In this document: piece by piece, positions 28,751 to 37,947 of the stretch | How the letters are laid out: each line of letters starts with the position of its first letter | Numbering within the stretch: position 1 is the first letter of the stretch | Position numbers and translations under genes: made by a program | Notes under the pieces: generated by a model | Databases searched by the model: none | Told to the model about the DNA's origin: nothing | What the model saw: only the letters and a program-made list of their open reading frames with translations | Origin: Shewanella schlegeliana | GTDB lineage: Bacteria; Pseudomonadota; Gammaproteobacteria; Enterobacterales; Shewanellaceae | Assembly: GCF_016765635.1 (NCBI RefSeq) | Contig: NZ_JAESVD010000008.1 | Location: 183,291 to 247,290 of the forward strand | Reading direction: 5' to 3' | Length of the DNA stretch: 64,000 nucleotides

Positions 28751-29815
28751 ATGGTCAAAGTTTTACAGCAGCGTTTATTACTATTTGTAAGCTTAAGTTT
28801 ATTAGCCTTACAGGTAAGCGCGACCAACACACAACCCTCCTGGTCTTTAGAACAGAGAACCCCTTATGAAGAAGTACTGCAGCAAACTAAATCTTTAGAG
28901 CTCACTCCACTATCCACCGCTCAAAAAACTTGGCGGATTTGCGCCTTAGTGCCACATCTGAAAGACACTTACTGGACTGGCATAAACTATGGGTTAGTGC
29001 AGCAGGCTAAAGCACTAAACCTTAAGCTCGAACTCTTCGAGGCAGGAGGCTATTACGCTCAAGATAAACAGCTGAGTCAACTCGATAACTGTATGAAGCA
29101 CAACTTTGATGCGATACTGCTTGGCGGCGTACGTCCTGACATCTTAGATTTTTATCAAGCCCCCATCAACAAGCCTGTGATTGCGTTAGTCAACCGAATC
29201 AAGCATCCCAAAGTGAATACGCGAGTCGGTGTTAACTGGTATCAGATGGGCTTTATGGCGGGAGATTTTATCAAGCATCAAGCCAAAGAGCCGGTCACCC
29301 TTGCGCTATTAACCGGCCCCGATAAGCTCGGTGGCAGTGATTATGTTGAGCAAGGCCTGTCTGCGGCACTGAAAGACAGTTTCGTAAGCATCAGCGCCGT
29401 GCATCACGCCGACAATAACCGCAACCTCTACCGTGATGAACTCGAAGCATTACTTGCTGAACAGACACCAGATTATATTCTCGGTAGTGCCGTTGCCATT
29501 GAAGCGGGTGTCAGCATACTGCGCCAAAAGCAACTCACAGACAAAGTTAAGTTGATTAGCAGCTACCTCTCTCCAGCCGTATTGCGAGGGATCTATCGTG
29601 GGAAAGTTGAGTTTAGTAACGACGATAAGGTGGTATTACAGGGAAAACTCGCCATCGACATTACGGTGAGGGAGCTTGAAGGCGCAAAGGCGTTTGGCGA
29701 TATTGGCCCCAAGATAAAAACGCTATACCCGCAGCACATCAGTAAAGACGTGCTTAAAACTAGCCTGCCACCAGCGAACTATTATCCCATTTATCGGGTC
29801 AATACTGGCTATTGA
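28751..29815 (+). CDS. torT: Periplasmic TMAO-binding sensor protein
   Basis: A 354-residue protein with a Sec signal (cleavage near VSA-TN) and a type I periplasmic-binding fold (WRICALVPHLKDTYWTGINY at the start of the mature domain). TorT binds TMAO and contacts the TorS periplasmic domain to start signalling. Its divergent placement from torS fits. No transporter partners are nearby, which supports a sensing rather than uptake role. Confidence 0.92.
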   Translation: MVKVLQQRLLLFVSLSLLALQVSATNTQPSWSLEQRTPYEEVLQQTKSLELTPLSTAQKTWRICALVPHLKDTYWTGINYGLVQQAKALNLKLELFEAGGYYAQDKQLSQLDNCMKHNFDAILLGGVRPDILDFYQAPINKPVIALVNRIKHPKVNTRVGVNWYQMGFMAGDFIKHQAKEPVTLALLTGPDKLGGSDYVEQGLSAALKDSFVSISAVHHADNNRNLYRDELEALLAEQTPDYILGSAVAIEAGVSILRQKQLTDKVKLISSYLSPAVLRGIYRGKVEFSNDDKVVLQGKLAIDITVRELEGAKAFGDIGPKIKTLYPQHISKDVLKTSLPPANYYPIYRVNTGY

Positions 29816-29938
29816 TAACTGAAAGAGACAAAAGACAAGAAGCAATTTCGTTTATGGATATTGAGGGGGTAATGACAGCACCTCACCTAAGTGCCCCTGC
29901 AATCCAATATAACTAGCGTTTTTGATTGAGAAATACCT

Positions 29939-30472
29939 ATGCCTAATATCGTTTATATCGCGACTAGTCTCGATGGTTTCATCGCAGACAAAGATAACAA
30001 AGTTGATTGGTTACATGACATCCCCAATCCAGAAGGTTCAGATCTTGGCTTTAGTGACTTTATGACGCGTATCGACGCCTTGGTGATGGGACGTAACACC
30101 CTGGGAGTAGTGCTTAGTTTCGGTATTGACTGGCCCTACACAAAGCCTGTTTTTGTGTTGAGTAATACGTTAACTCGGGTACCTGAAGGGCTAGAGGGAA
30201 AGGTATTTCTGGTTAAAGGTCCGCTAAAAGAGGTACTAAAACAGATTAATGCTCAAGGTTATCATGAGCTGTACATCGATGGCGGCAAGACGATTCAAAG
30301 CTTCTTACAAGAGGACTTAATTGATGAACTGATCATTACCACCATTCCGGTGCTACTCGGTGGCGGTATATCCCTATTCGGCGAACTAGCCTCACCACTT
30401 AAGTTTAAGCATGTGAAAGCCGAGAGATTGGTCGATTACTTAGTGCAAAATCGCTTTATTAGGCAGAGATAA
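29939..30472 (+). CDS. Dihydrofolate-reductase-like (RibD C-terminal) protein
   Basis: A 177-residue cytosolic protein of the RibD-C/DHFR-fold family (YyaP/YwjB type). It begins MPNIVYIATSLDGFIADKDN and has MGRNTLGVVLSFG and LYIDGGKTIQSFL (NADPH-binding loop region). It should be an NADPH-dependent reductase, but the substrate is unknown. It sits between torT and torR without an obvious link to TMAO. Confidence 0.85.
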   Translation: MPNIVYIATSLDGFIADKDNKVDWLHDIPNPEGSDLGFSDFMTRIDALVMGRNTLGVVLSFGIDWPYTKPVFVLSNTLTRVPEGLEGKVFLVKGPLKEVLKQINAQGYHELYIDGGKTIQSFLQEDLIDELIITTIPVLLGGGISLFGELASPLKFKHVKAERLVDYLVQNRFIRQR

Positions 30473-30497
30473 TGACAGATTTGAGCGCGTTAGCGAT

Positions 30498-31016
30498 ATG
30501 AATAGAGTCATAGTGGTATTAGGTTCACCCAACGATAACCAAGGCAACTTATCAGATATTGCCCTGTCTCGCTGCCAAGCTGCGCTTATTGAATATCAAC
30601 GGCACCCTGAGTGCAAACTACTCCTCACAGGTGGCTTTGGTGAACACTTTAATCAAACCACCACGCCACATGCTATCTATTGTCAGCGTTACTTGATTGA
30701 ACAAGGCGTAGCCAATGATGCCTTTACCGATATCGCCCTCAGCCGCTTTACCTTTGAAAATGGCACATTATCTATGCCTATCATCAAGCAACATGGCTTT
30801 AGCGAAATCTGTTTGGTCACATCTGAATTTCATATGCCTCGCGCTAAACTGATCTTTAGTCAGCTATTTCCAGAGCTTCGCTTTCATTATATAGAAGCAA
30901 AAACGCCTATTAGTGGAGCGAAGTTGCAGCAGCTTATGCAGCATGAGTTGTCAGTGATGGGTAGAGAGCGAGCAAACCTCGCCAAATTTGAATCAATAGC
31001 ATCAATAGAACAGTGA
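30498..31016 (+). CDS. DUF218 (YdcF/SanA-type) protein
   Basis: A 172-residue protein with the DUF218 pattern: VIVVLGSPNDNQG, KLLLTGGFGEH (about 41-51), ENGTLSMPIIKQHG and LVTSEFHMPRAKLIF (about 108-122). No signal peptide or membrane segment is visible, unlike the envelope members SanA and ElyC. Function unknown; 25 bases after the DHFR-like gene, so probably co-transcribed. Confidence 0.82.
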   Translation: MNRVIVVLGSPNDNQGNLSDIALSRCQAALIEYQRHPECKLLLTGGFGEHFNQTTTPHAIYCQRYLIEQGVANDAFTDIALSRFTFENGTLSMPIIKQHGFSEICLVTSEFHMPRAKLIFSQLFPELRFHYIEAKTPISGAKLQQLMQHELSVMGRERANLAKFESIASIEQ

Positions 31017-31057
31017 AACAGCAACAGCCATCATCCATAGCGACGAGCTAGACGGTT

Positions 31058-31768
31058 TTAATCCTTCACCTTTGCTGCAAACAGATAGCCTTCACCGTGG
31101 ACAGTAACAAACAGATCGCTTGATAACTTATTGCGTAGACGGCGAATAATCACGTCGATTGTTCTGTCGTTGACATCCTGATCTCTGTGGCTGGTTTGCA
31201 TCATTAATCGCTCGCGAGATAATACCTGTTGAGGATGTAGCGAAAAGGCGGTGAGCAGTTCAAACTCGGCTTTGGTGAGCTTAATCGCCTCGCCATTATG
31301 GGTCAGTTGGCGGCTATTTAGCTCTAAAATATAATCATTGAAGGCAATAATATTATCGTCGGCATCGACCTGTTCGGCGCTATCGGCGACCGCTTTTTTC
31401 ACCAGAGACATGCGCCAGAGAAGATTCTTGACCCTAACCAACAACTCACGTAACTCAAAAGGTTTAGTGACGTAATCATCGGCGCCCATCTCTAGTCCAA
31501 CAATCTTATCTATGGTTTCGTCGCGGCCTGTGACGAGAATAATCCCCACATGACTCTTGCTACGCAGCTCGCGCGCAAGGCTCAAACCATCGACACCGGG
31601 TAAGTTGATATCGAGCATAACCAGATCAATATGCTGGCGCTCAAATTCTTGCCACATCTGGTCACCATCTTGAGCTTCGAGCACTTCATAGCCCTCTTTC
31701 TCAAAATAACCTTTTAACCTAGCTCGGATGACAGCTTCATCATCAACAACCAGAACCCGGTAACCCAT
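31058..31768 (-). CDS. torR: TMAO response regulator (OmpR family)
   Basis: About 236 residues from ATG at 31768 (MGYRVLVVDDEAVIRARLKG), which has AGGTGG a few bases upstream; the longer open frame to 31837 lacks a good ribosome-binding site. Receiver domain with phospho-acceptor Asp in LVMLDINLPGVDG, conserved Lys in DDYVTKPFELREL, then an OmpR winged helix (VLSRERLMMQTS, DRTIDVIIRRLRNKL). TorR activates torECAD when phosphorylated by TorS. Unlike the E. coli order, torR is separated from torT by two unrelated genes. Confidence 0.93.
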   Translation of the reverse strand: MGYRVLVVDDEAVIRARLKGYFEKEGYEVLEAQDGDQMWQEFERQHIDLVMLDINLPGVDGLSLARELRSKSHVGIILVTGRDETIDKIVGLEMGADDYVTKPFELRELLVRVKNLLWRMSLVKKAVADSAEQVDADDNIIAFNDYILELNSRQLTHNGEAIKLTKAEFELLTAFSLHPQQVLSRERLMMQTSHRDQDVNDRTIDVIIRRLRNKLSSDLFVTVHGEGYLFAAKVKD

Positions 31769-31900
31769 ATACCACCTCAACCCTAAACCACCTCTATAGA
31801 CAGAAGTGTCTACAAAATTGCGCCACATAATATACACAAGTTAGCACGTAAAGCGAGCTGTTGAGGAGCTTGGTGACAAATTGAAAAGATTGCTAAAACT

Positions 31901-31933
31901 AAAAAAGCCAGCTCAATTCGAGCTGGCTTTTAA
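31901..31933 (-). terminator. Terminator after torF
   Basis: AAAAGCCAGCTCGAATTGAG-type stem reading on the minus strand followed by a T-run; lies between torF and torR. Confidence 0.85.
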
Positions 31934-31955
31934 AAATAACTTTGAGATTATTAAC

Positions 31956-32693
31956 TTAGAAGCTTTTGCTAACCCCAAATACAACGCGGTCATCGAATAT
32001 TTCAGTTTGAGTACCGTAAACTAAATGGTCGTCTCCGACTGAACTACCGTGATAACGAAGATCGAAAGTTAGGCCAACGTAGTTCGCTTCAACACCTAGG
32101 TTCCAGTGAGTCCAGCCCTCTGCACCTTCGCCATCAAGATCTTGATAACCGAATGAACCCGATAGCATAACGCCATTGTTGAAGTCATAGCTTGGGTGAA
32201 TCGCATAGTTAACGCCCTGCCAACCATCGACACCGAACCAGTCATCTAATGTAGGCGTGACTTCTAACTGCACATTAGCCTGACCAAACTGCTTAGCAAC
32301 ACGAACCCAAAGTTCGGTGTAGTTTGAGTATGAAGCACCAGGATAAAGATATGAAAATACCATCACATCATAGGTAAACCCGCTGTCACCAAAGGCACCC
32401 GCTTTACCGATATAAGGCGCGGTGACAATCTCAAGATTAGGATCGGCAAACTTGATGTTTGAAGCAAACACACCTGTGTACCAGCCGTCGTCATTTGCCC
32501 AGCCTAAGGTGCCTTGTACCACAGGTACATCGCCATCCATAGTTTCAGACTCGCCACGAAATACATAGTCTGTAGCAAACTTAACGTTACCGCTAATCTC
32601 ACCACCGAAGAGCTCATTATCGTCTGCAGCAACAGCTGAGCCCATGCTCGCCATCGCTAAACTGCCAAGCATAATCGCATGTGTAAATTTCAT
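31956..32693 (-). CDS. torF: TorF-family outer-membrane protein
   Basis: About 245 residues from the ATG at 32693 (MKFTHAIMLGSLAMASMGSA), chosen because GGGA lies 8 bases before it; two further ATGs are just upstream. After the signal peptide it is rich in alternating beta strands and ends in aromatic Phe (VVFGVSKSF), typical of an outer-membrane barrel; the GNVKFATDYVFRGESET start matches the TorF family (TIGR02001). It is a likely channel for TMAO and is preceded by TTCAT repeats like those before torE. Confidence 0.9.
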   Translation of the reverse strand: MKFTHAIMLGSLAMASMGSAVAADDNELFGGEISGNVKFATDYVFRGESETMDGDVPVVQGTLGWANDDGWYTGVFASNIKFADPNLEIVTAPYIGKAGAFGDSGFTYDVMVFSYLYPGASYSNYTELWVRVAKQFGQANVQLEVTPTLDDWFGVDGWQGVNYAIHPSYDFNNGVMLSGSFGYQDLDGEGAEGWTHWNLGVEANYVGLTFDLRYHGSSVGDDHLVYGTQTEIFDDRVVFGVSKSF

Positions 32694-32808
32694 AATCATC
32701 ATCCCAATATTTGTTTCGATTTATATGTATCAACCTAAGTCTAGAGCAAATAGTACTGATAAGTTATTAATGAGCTTACGAGTAGATATGAACTAAAAAC
32801 CCAACATT

Positions 32809-32831
32809 GTGAATGAATATGAATGAATGAG
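32809..32831 (-). promoter_or_regulatory. TTCAT direct repeats upstream of torF
   Basis: On the minus strand this reads CTCATTCATTCATATTCATT, about 115 bases before the torF start. The TTCATAT core matches the TorR box, so torF is probably in the TorR regulon. Confidence 0.5.
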
Positions 32832-32847
32832 TTTAGCCTGCGCTCAT

Positions 32848-32946
32848 TCATAGTCGTTTTGACTGCTCTATCAGTTGTGCAATCAAAGGCACATACAGTG
32901 TAATGAGCAGGCTTAATGGAGTGAGAAACAGTACGCCAAGGAGCAA
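32848..32946 (-). CDS. Possible 32-residue membrane peptide
   Basis: From TTG at 32946 with GGGAG four bases before it: MLLGVLFLTPLSLLITLYVP followed by a short tail ending EQSKRL. It is almost wholly hydrophobic with a charged C-terminus, directly downstream of the winged-helix gene. No homolog is recognised and it may be chance. Confidence 0.25.
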   Translation of the reverse strand: MLLGVLFLTPLSLLITLYVPLIAQLIEQSKRL

Positions 32947-32974
32947 AGAGCTCCCTGTTAAAGATGAGAAATGG

Positions 32975-33271
32975 TTAGCTAAGTTGAGCTTGGATCTCGC
33001 TTAGATGCTGTACTACCCAGTCTCGGTTAATGGCGCCCCAATGGTTAATCCGATAAAAACCTGCATTATTGCGCTGCCCCTCTTGCACAAACTCACACTC
33101 TATCGCTAAGTCAGCAAGGGCGGCAATGGCATCTTGCAGGGTTCGACGAGGCATCTCGGTTGCTTTATGCAGTGACAGTAAATTGTGACGTTCACTATCG
33201 ATAAGGTAAGCAATATAGAGCTTTCTTAGAAAAGCTTTCTGCTGTTTCGATTCGGTAAAATTGAGGCTCAT
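32975..33271 (-). CDS. Winged-helix family small protein
   Basis: A 98-residue protein with a predicted helix-turn-helix (LLSLHKATEMPRRTLQDAIA) and a beta wing (FVQEGQRNNAGFYRINHWG). It is a probable DNA-binding protein of unknown target, transcribed toward torF. The start at 33271 is the only ATG before the HTH. Confidence 0.65.
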   Translation of the reverse strand: MSLNFTESKQQKAFLRKLYIAYLIDSERHNLLSLHKATEMPRRTLQDAIAALADLAIECEFVQEGQRNNAGFYRINHWGAINRDWVVQHLSEIQAQLS

Positions 33272-33471
33272 GGCATTATAATTATTGAGGGTGTTAGCGA
33301 TAAATTACTTTATTTACAATAAATAGCAACATTATCGCCACCAATATGTTGCCAAATATGTCTCTCTATGGCGATGTGGCACGACATACTGATATAGTCG
33401 ATTAAGCTAATGTGTCTTAAACAAGTGTCTTAAATAAGCCGTGTAATGCGTAGCGACTACGGGCAGGGATT

Positions 33472-34206
33472 ATGGATAGTGAAATAGAGAACGAAATGGC
33501 TAACGAGATAAAGAGTAAGATAGAATATTCGAACCCCGTTCCCCCAATGTCCGCCACCTCAGAGCAAGTAGGCATAAAGGGCGATAGCAAGAGTTATGTC
33601 GCTAACGAACCTCATCGCATCATTGAAAGAGATGATTGGCAAGGCTTCGATCAGGTTCCTCTGCAGCCAGTGGATAATAACCATTATACCCAAGTGTTAT
33701 CTGAAAGCCTTCTGTTCGGCACGCTGGTATTTATTGCCGCCTCCCTAGGGCTTATTCTGTCAGGCGAACTAAACCTAGGCTTGCTCGTTATCACTCTCAC
33801 AGGGTTAATACTGCTCCTTTGCACCATAGGTTATTTGAGATATCGACACGCTAAATCTTTAGCTTATGCCACTTGTGAACATGAGTTTTTAATGCAGAAA
33901 GGCTTTTGGTGGGTCAAGCGCACCTCTTTACCTTACTCACGATTGCAGCATGTTAGTATTTCCCACGGTCCGCTAGAGCGTCACTTCAACCTTTCGACCA
34001 TCAAGTGTTTTAGCGCCGGTAGTGGCTCGGCTGAGATAGAGCTGCCCGGTATTGATCAGCGCACCGCCGAGCATCTACGCCAACATCTGCTAGCGCAGGC
34101 TGCTAATGCTCATACTTCTGCCGATGTCCGTTCAGATATCCAGAGTCAAGCCGATGCATCGGCTCCCACCATAAAAACCTTGGAAAGCCATAACGATGAC
34201 GCCTAA
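33472..34206 (+). CDS. PH-domain membrane protein (YdbS-like)
   Basis: A 244-residue protein. Charged N-terminal 75 residues, two membrane helices (about 80-100 and 105-125) and a bacterial PH (bPH2/DUF304) domain with KRTSLPYSRLQHVSISHGPL and the tail SGSAEIELPGIDQRTAEHL. Paired with a YdbT-like gene that overlaps its end by 11 bases, as in ydbS-ydbT. Molecular role unknown. Confidence 0.85.
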   Translation: MDSEIENEMANEIKSKIEYSNPVPPMSATSEQVGIKGDSKSYVANEPHRIIERDDWQGFDQVPLQPVDNNHYTQVLSESLLFGTLVFIAASLGLILSGELNLGLLVITLTGLILLLCTIGYLRYRHAKSLAYATCEHEFLMQKGFWWVKRTSLPYSRLQHVSISHGPLERHFNLSTIKCFSAGSGSAEIELPGIDQRTAEHLRQHLLAQAANAHTSADVRSDIQSQADASAPTIKTLESHNDDA

Positions 34207-35688
34207 GTTCTCAGACTGGACCTCATTATCGCCATGGTCGATTATCAGCTTTACCCTGCTGACAACAAGGCAGTTATTCAGTAGCGGCTATGCCCTTGTA
34301 CCTCTGGTCTACACTGGATGGCAACAAGGTTTTAGCAGCCCCTGGATCATAGTTGCAGTAGCCGCAGTGGTGATGACTATTTTCATTTTTAGTGTACTGC
34401 AGTGGCTCAAATTTCGCTTTAGAGTCGAAACCGATAAGCTTAATATCCAGCACGGCATTATCTTTAAGAAGGCCGATGAGCTTCCATTCAATAAGATCCA
34501 AAATATCCGTTTAGAGCAGCCGCTTTACTTTCGTCCCATGGGGCTATATAGACTCGTCGTAGAAACCGCCGGTTCAAAGAAGAATGAGGCTGAGTTATCG
34601 GCGCTAGCTTATAAAGATGCCCTCAGTCTTAAAAAGCAGTTGATGGCCGAACATGGCCCGCAACAACACGATGTGACACAGCAGCTCGAAACAAAACTGA
34701 ACAACACCCTAAGCCGCAAGAGTCTAAAGCAGCTAGTTATTTTTGGGCTTTATCAAAATAATGCTATTTGGTTGGCGGTTATTTTAGGCCCCATCTTAGG
34801 ACAGCTCGATTGGGAGTCGATGGAAAACCTGCAATTAATGCAATCATTTATGGCTTGGTATGAGGTCAATATTGGCGTCAGTATTGTACTGCAACTTATC
34901 TTTGCCTCAATGGCGCTGGTGCTCTTCTATCTGCTATTTTCACTGCTATCCATCGCATCCGCCGTTCTCAAATACTTCCCCTATAAACTCAGCCGCAGTG
35001 GTAATACCTTGCATCGCACCGGTGGCATTATTGCCAAACAGAATGATGCTCTTGCCATTAGGCGAATTCAGGTCGTTAAGTTCTATCAACCCTTAGTGGG
35101 ACGCTTACTCAAGCTTTGGACTGTGTACTTTAAACAAGTCCAAGGCCACGAAGTGGAACAGCGTGGTAGCACCAACATGCTAGTTCCCAGCATGAGTCGA
35201 GCCGATATCGCCGAGCTTTTGCCCGAGCTTAAAGGGATAGAAGCTAACGCCCTAGCGCTGCCTAACCAATATCAGCACATTCATTTAGGTTGGTTTTGGC
35301 GTCGTGGATTACTGCCGTTATTAGTACCTGCGATTAACACCTATTTTATTGGCTAAATCTGTTTACCGATCTACTTTGGATAGCTGCCACTCTATTTTGT
35401 ATCGCCATTTACTTAAAGTATCGCCAATATGGCTATAAACTCGAGGGCAATAACCTTTGGTTCCACTCAGGGCTACTTGGGCGAAGCTGGCAGCTTATAG
35501 CACTCACTAAGGTTCAGCATGTGGCGATTACTCAGTCTCCTAATCAGAAACGCAGTGGCTTGGCTAACCTTGAAATTGGTCTCGCCAGTGGTACAGTAAA
35601 ACTACCTTATATCTCTATCATTGCGGCACGAACGATCGCAGAGCGCGCACTCGTGCTTATTCATAACGACAACCGAAACTGGATATAG
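34196..35688 (+). pseudogene. PH-domain membrane protein (YdbT-like), frameshifted
   Basis: The first frame (386 residues) has repeated membrane pairs and two bPH domains (DELPFNKIQNIRLEQPLYFR; RRIQVVKFYQPLVGRLL) and stops at 35354-35356. A third PH repeat (LLGRSWQLIALTKVQHVAIT, ending DNRNWI) continues in another frame to a stop at 35686-35688, two bases before the next gene. One added T in the TTTT run near 35343-35346 restores a 497-residue protein. This is a recent mutation or a homopolymer sequencing error. Confidence 0.78.
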
Positions 35689-35690
35689 CT

Positions 35691-36269
35691 ATGAACAAAC
35701 TAGCCACAGAGCATAAATCACAGCAAGCGATCACCCCAGACATGATTATCCACTTCTGGTTTGAGGAGATTGAGCCTAAGCAGTGGTGGATAAAAGACAG
35801 TGAGCTTGATGACTTGATTAAGCAACGCTATGCCAGCTTGTTAACGCAGGCTGTGCAAGGTGAGCTCTATCACTGGCGAGCAACTCCGCAGGGGCGACTA
35901 GCTGAAATCATCGTGCTGGATCAGTTCTCCCGCAATATCTATCGTGATACTCCGCAGGCATTTGCTGCCGATCCCCTCGCCTTAGTCCTTGCCCAAGAGG
36001 CTGTCGCCCTCAATAGCGACACCGAACTAAAGGCGAAGCAGGTGCCGTTTCTGTTTATGCCATTTATGCATAGCGAGTCGCCATTAATACACGAGATTGC
36101 GGTGAGGTTATTCAGTCGTGACGCAGCCAAAGCCAATTTAGACTTTGAGCTTAGGCATAAGGCGATTATCGATCAATTTGGCCGTTATCCACACAGAAAC
36201 GCGATTCTAGGTCGTGAATCAACCGCAGAAGAAATAAGCTTCTTAATGCAACCCGGATCGAGTTTTTAG
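35691..36269 (+). CDS. DUF924 family protein
   Basis: A 192-residue helical protein with the DUF924 signature: IHFWFEEIEPKQWWIKDSE near the start, EIIVLDQFSRNIYRDTPQAF (about 66-85) and KQVPFLFMPFMHSES (about 117-131). Function unknown. It starts two bases after the PH-domain reading frame, so probably belongs to the same transcript. Confidence 0.87.
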   Translation: MNKLATEHKSQQAITPDMIIHFWFEEIEPKQWWIKDSELDDLIKQRYASLLTQAVQGELYHWRATPQGRLAEIIVLDQFSRNIYRDTPQAFAADPLALVLAQEAVALNSDTELKAKQVPFLFMPFMHSESPLIHEIAVRLFSRDAAKANLDFELRHKAIIDQFGRYPHRNAILGRESTAEEISFLMQPGSSF

Positions 36270-36290
36270 CAATTTGTATAAGCACAAATG

Positions 36291-36330
36291 AAAACAGCCA
36301 CACAAATTAATGTGTGGCTGCTCTTTTTCA
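36291..36330 (+). terminator. Terminator after DUF924 gene
   Basis: CAGCCACACA-AATTAA-TGTGTGGCTG hairpin with a T-run. Confidence 0.85.
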
Positions 36331-36365
36331 CCCAATTAATACCGCATTTAAACCACGAGCTAAGC

Positions 36366-36809
36366 TTACTTCACCACCAGTACCGGGCACTTGGCTTTAT
36401 TGGCTAAGCTTTCAGCGATATTAGGGTTTAGTAGATGTGAGATCCCTCTATGACCATGGCTTGCTATCACTATCATACCGACCTGCCCAACCTCGGACTC
36501 TTCAAGGATCTCATCTAGCACGTCGCCTTTACGCAACACGGTTTTCACCGTCAAGCCATGATTAAGCCCTTGCTGGATCTTCAGCTCCAGTTTCTCTAAA
36601 TTTTCAGTTGCCGCAGCCTCTACCTGTCTATCGAGTTGCTCCACCGAGTCAACTGCAATGCCGTAATGATGTTCACTAAAAGGCTCACTCATCACATGCA
36701 CTAGGCGTAGGCTTACACCATATAGGTTCGCCATCTCGATGGCATAGCTCAACGCATGGGACGCCGTTAATGAAAAATCTGTTGGACATAAAATTTGTCG
36801 AGTACGCAT
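36366..36809 (-). CDS. Universal stress protein (UspA family) 1
   Basis: A 147-residue UspA-fold protein: MRTRQILCPTDFSLTASHAL start, and the C-terminal nucleotide-binding motif MIVIASHGHRGISHLLNPNIAESL (G-2x-G-9x-G-S/N pattern, slightly varied). Tandem paralog of the next gene, 59 bases away. Role in stress is inferred from family. Confidence 0.9.
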   Translation of the reverse strand: MRTRQILCPTDFSLTASHALSYAIEMANLYGVSLRLVHVMSEPFSEHHYGIAVDSVEQLDRQVEAAATENLEKLELKIQQGLNHGLTVKTVLRKGDVLDEILEESEVGQVGMIVIASHGHRGISHLLNPNIAESLANKAKCPVLVVK

Positions 36810-36868
36810 ACCTTCTCCTCAATCAAGCCTACGCTTGATTGCCATTAATACTGTAATTAATACAGCAA

Positions 36869-37300
36869 CTACTTAACGACTAATACCGGGCATTTTGCTC
36901 GGTTAGCCACGGCTTCTGCCACGTTTGTATGCAAGAAGTGCGAGATCCCGGTACGGCCATGGCTGGCAATCACTATCATCCCCGCCTCAGCCCCCTCAGC
37001 TTCTTTAAGGATCTGCTCAGCGGCGCTACCATGACGGATCACAGACTCAACCGAGAGATCACTCTTAAGCTCGGTTAATAACTGCTTCATATTCTCTGCG
37101 GCAGAGTCTTCCATACTCTGTGCTAACTCTTCAGGTGTAACCGTGAGAATTTGATAATTATCGACTCCCATCGGCTGCTCAATAACATGCACGATACGTA
37201 GACCTACATGGTATAAGTTTGCCATTTCAATCGCATACTTTAGTGCATGAGAAGCAGTCTCAGAAAAGTCCGTTGGACATAAAATTTGACGACTACGCAT
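36869..37300 (-). CDS. Universal stress protein (UspA family) 2
   Basis: From ATG at 37300 (MRSRQILCPTDFSETASHAL), which has GGAGGA seven bases upstream; the frame is open to 37318. The binding motif IVIASHGRTGISHFLHTNVA is complete. It is closely similar to its neighbour, indicating tandem duplication. Both probably share a transcript with the SpoIIAA-like gene upstream. Confidence 0.9.
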   Translation of the reverse strand: MRSRQILCPTDFSETASHALKYAIEMANLYHVGLRIVHVIEQPMGVDNYQILTVTPEELAQSMEDSAAENMKQLLTELKSDLSVESVIRHGSAAEQILKEAEGAEAGMIVIASHGRTGISHFLHTNVAEAVANRAKCPVLVVK

Positions 37301-37396
37301 AACTATTTCCTCCATCACTTGCTATCGCCATGGTGAATACCGCTTTTATGGCAAAGACTTAAACTATGACTTAATACTAATTCCTTACTAATAAGG

Positions 37397-37777
37397 TTAG
37401 TCATTAAGCCACTCACGTGCTTCTTTTTTGCTATCAAAAAACTTCGCATCGTAAGGGGTAAACCAGTCGGTCATTTTAGTCACCCACTCCTGCAGCTTTC
37501 CCTCTCCGACGATGGCAATCTTCTCAAACGCCTTGCCATGAGCAACACCTAACTTTAGATCGTCCCATGCAGCCCGTAGTTCCCAACCATCGAGCTTGCT
37601 AATATCGGCTAATACATTGATTTGAGGCTCTTCAACCCCAGCAATCGCCGACTCCAACATAGGAACCATATACTCATAGTCCTCATGGGTAAGCTTACCG
37701 ACAGCAACAAACGTCATATAAAACTTACTGCCACTACGCTCTATTCCCACAGAGATTCCATGTACATTGCTACTCAT
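37397..37777 (-). CDS. SpoIIAA-like (STAS-fold) protein
   Basis: A 126-residue protein of the SpoIIAA-like superfamily: KFYMTFVAVGKLTHEDYEYM, a central INVLADISKLDGWELRAAWD, and C-terminal WFTPYDAKFFDSKKEAREWL. No serine phosphorylation site of classical anti-anti-sigma factors is evident. Often found near stress proteins; function unknown. Confidence 0.78.
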   Translation of the reverse strand: MSSNVHGISVGIERSGSKFYMTFVAVGKLTHEDYEYMVPMLESAIAGVEEPQINVLADISKLDGWELRAAWDDLKLGVAHGKAFEKIAIVGEGKLQEWVTKMTDWFTPYDAKFFDSKKEAREWLND

Positions 37778-37898
37778 TTTTAATCCTTAGTTAACTAAGT
37801 AAGTCTCTCTAATTCTAAAACTCTGACGATTATTGAATATGATCTTGGTCACAGTTCTACCTGTTATTTGATCTTTAATAAAAATTTCATTACCATCA

Positions 37899-37918
37899 GA
37901 CCGACTAATCAGTCGGTC
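37899..37918 (+). promoter_or_regulatory. TetR-type operator
   Basis: GACCGACT-AATC-AGTCGGTC is a perfect 8-bp inverted repeat 30 bases before the aldehyde dehydrogenase start. It likely binds the TetR regulator encoded at the end of the operon, giving self-repression. Confidence 0.7.
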
Positions 37919-37947
37919 ATTTTAAAGCCAAATCTGGAGTTAAGTTA

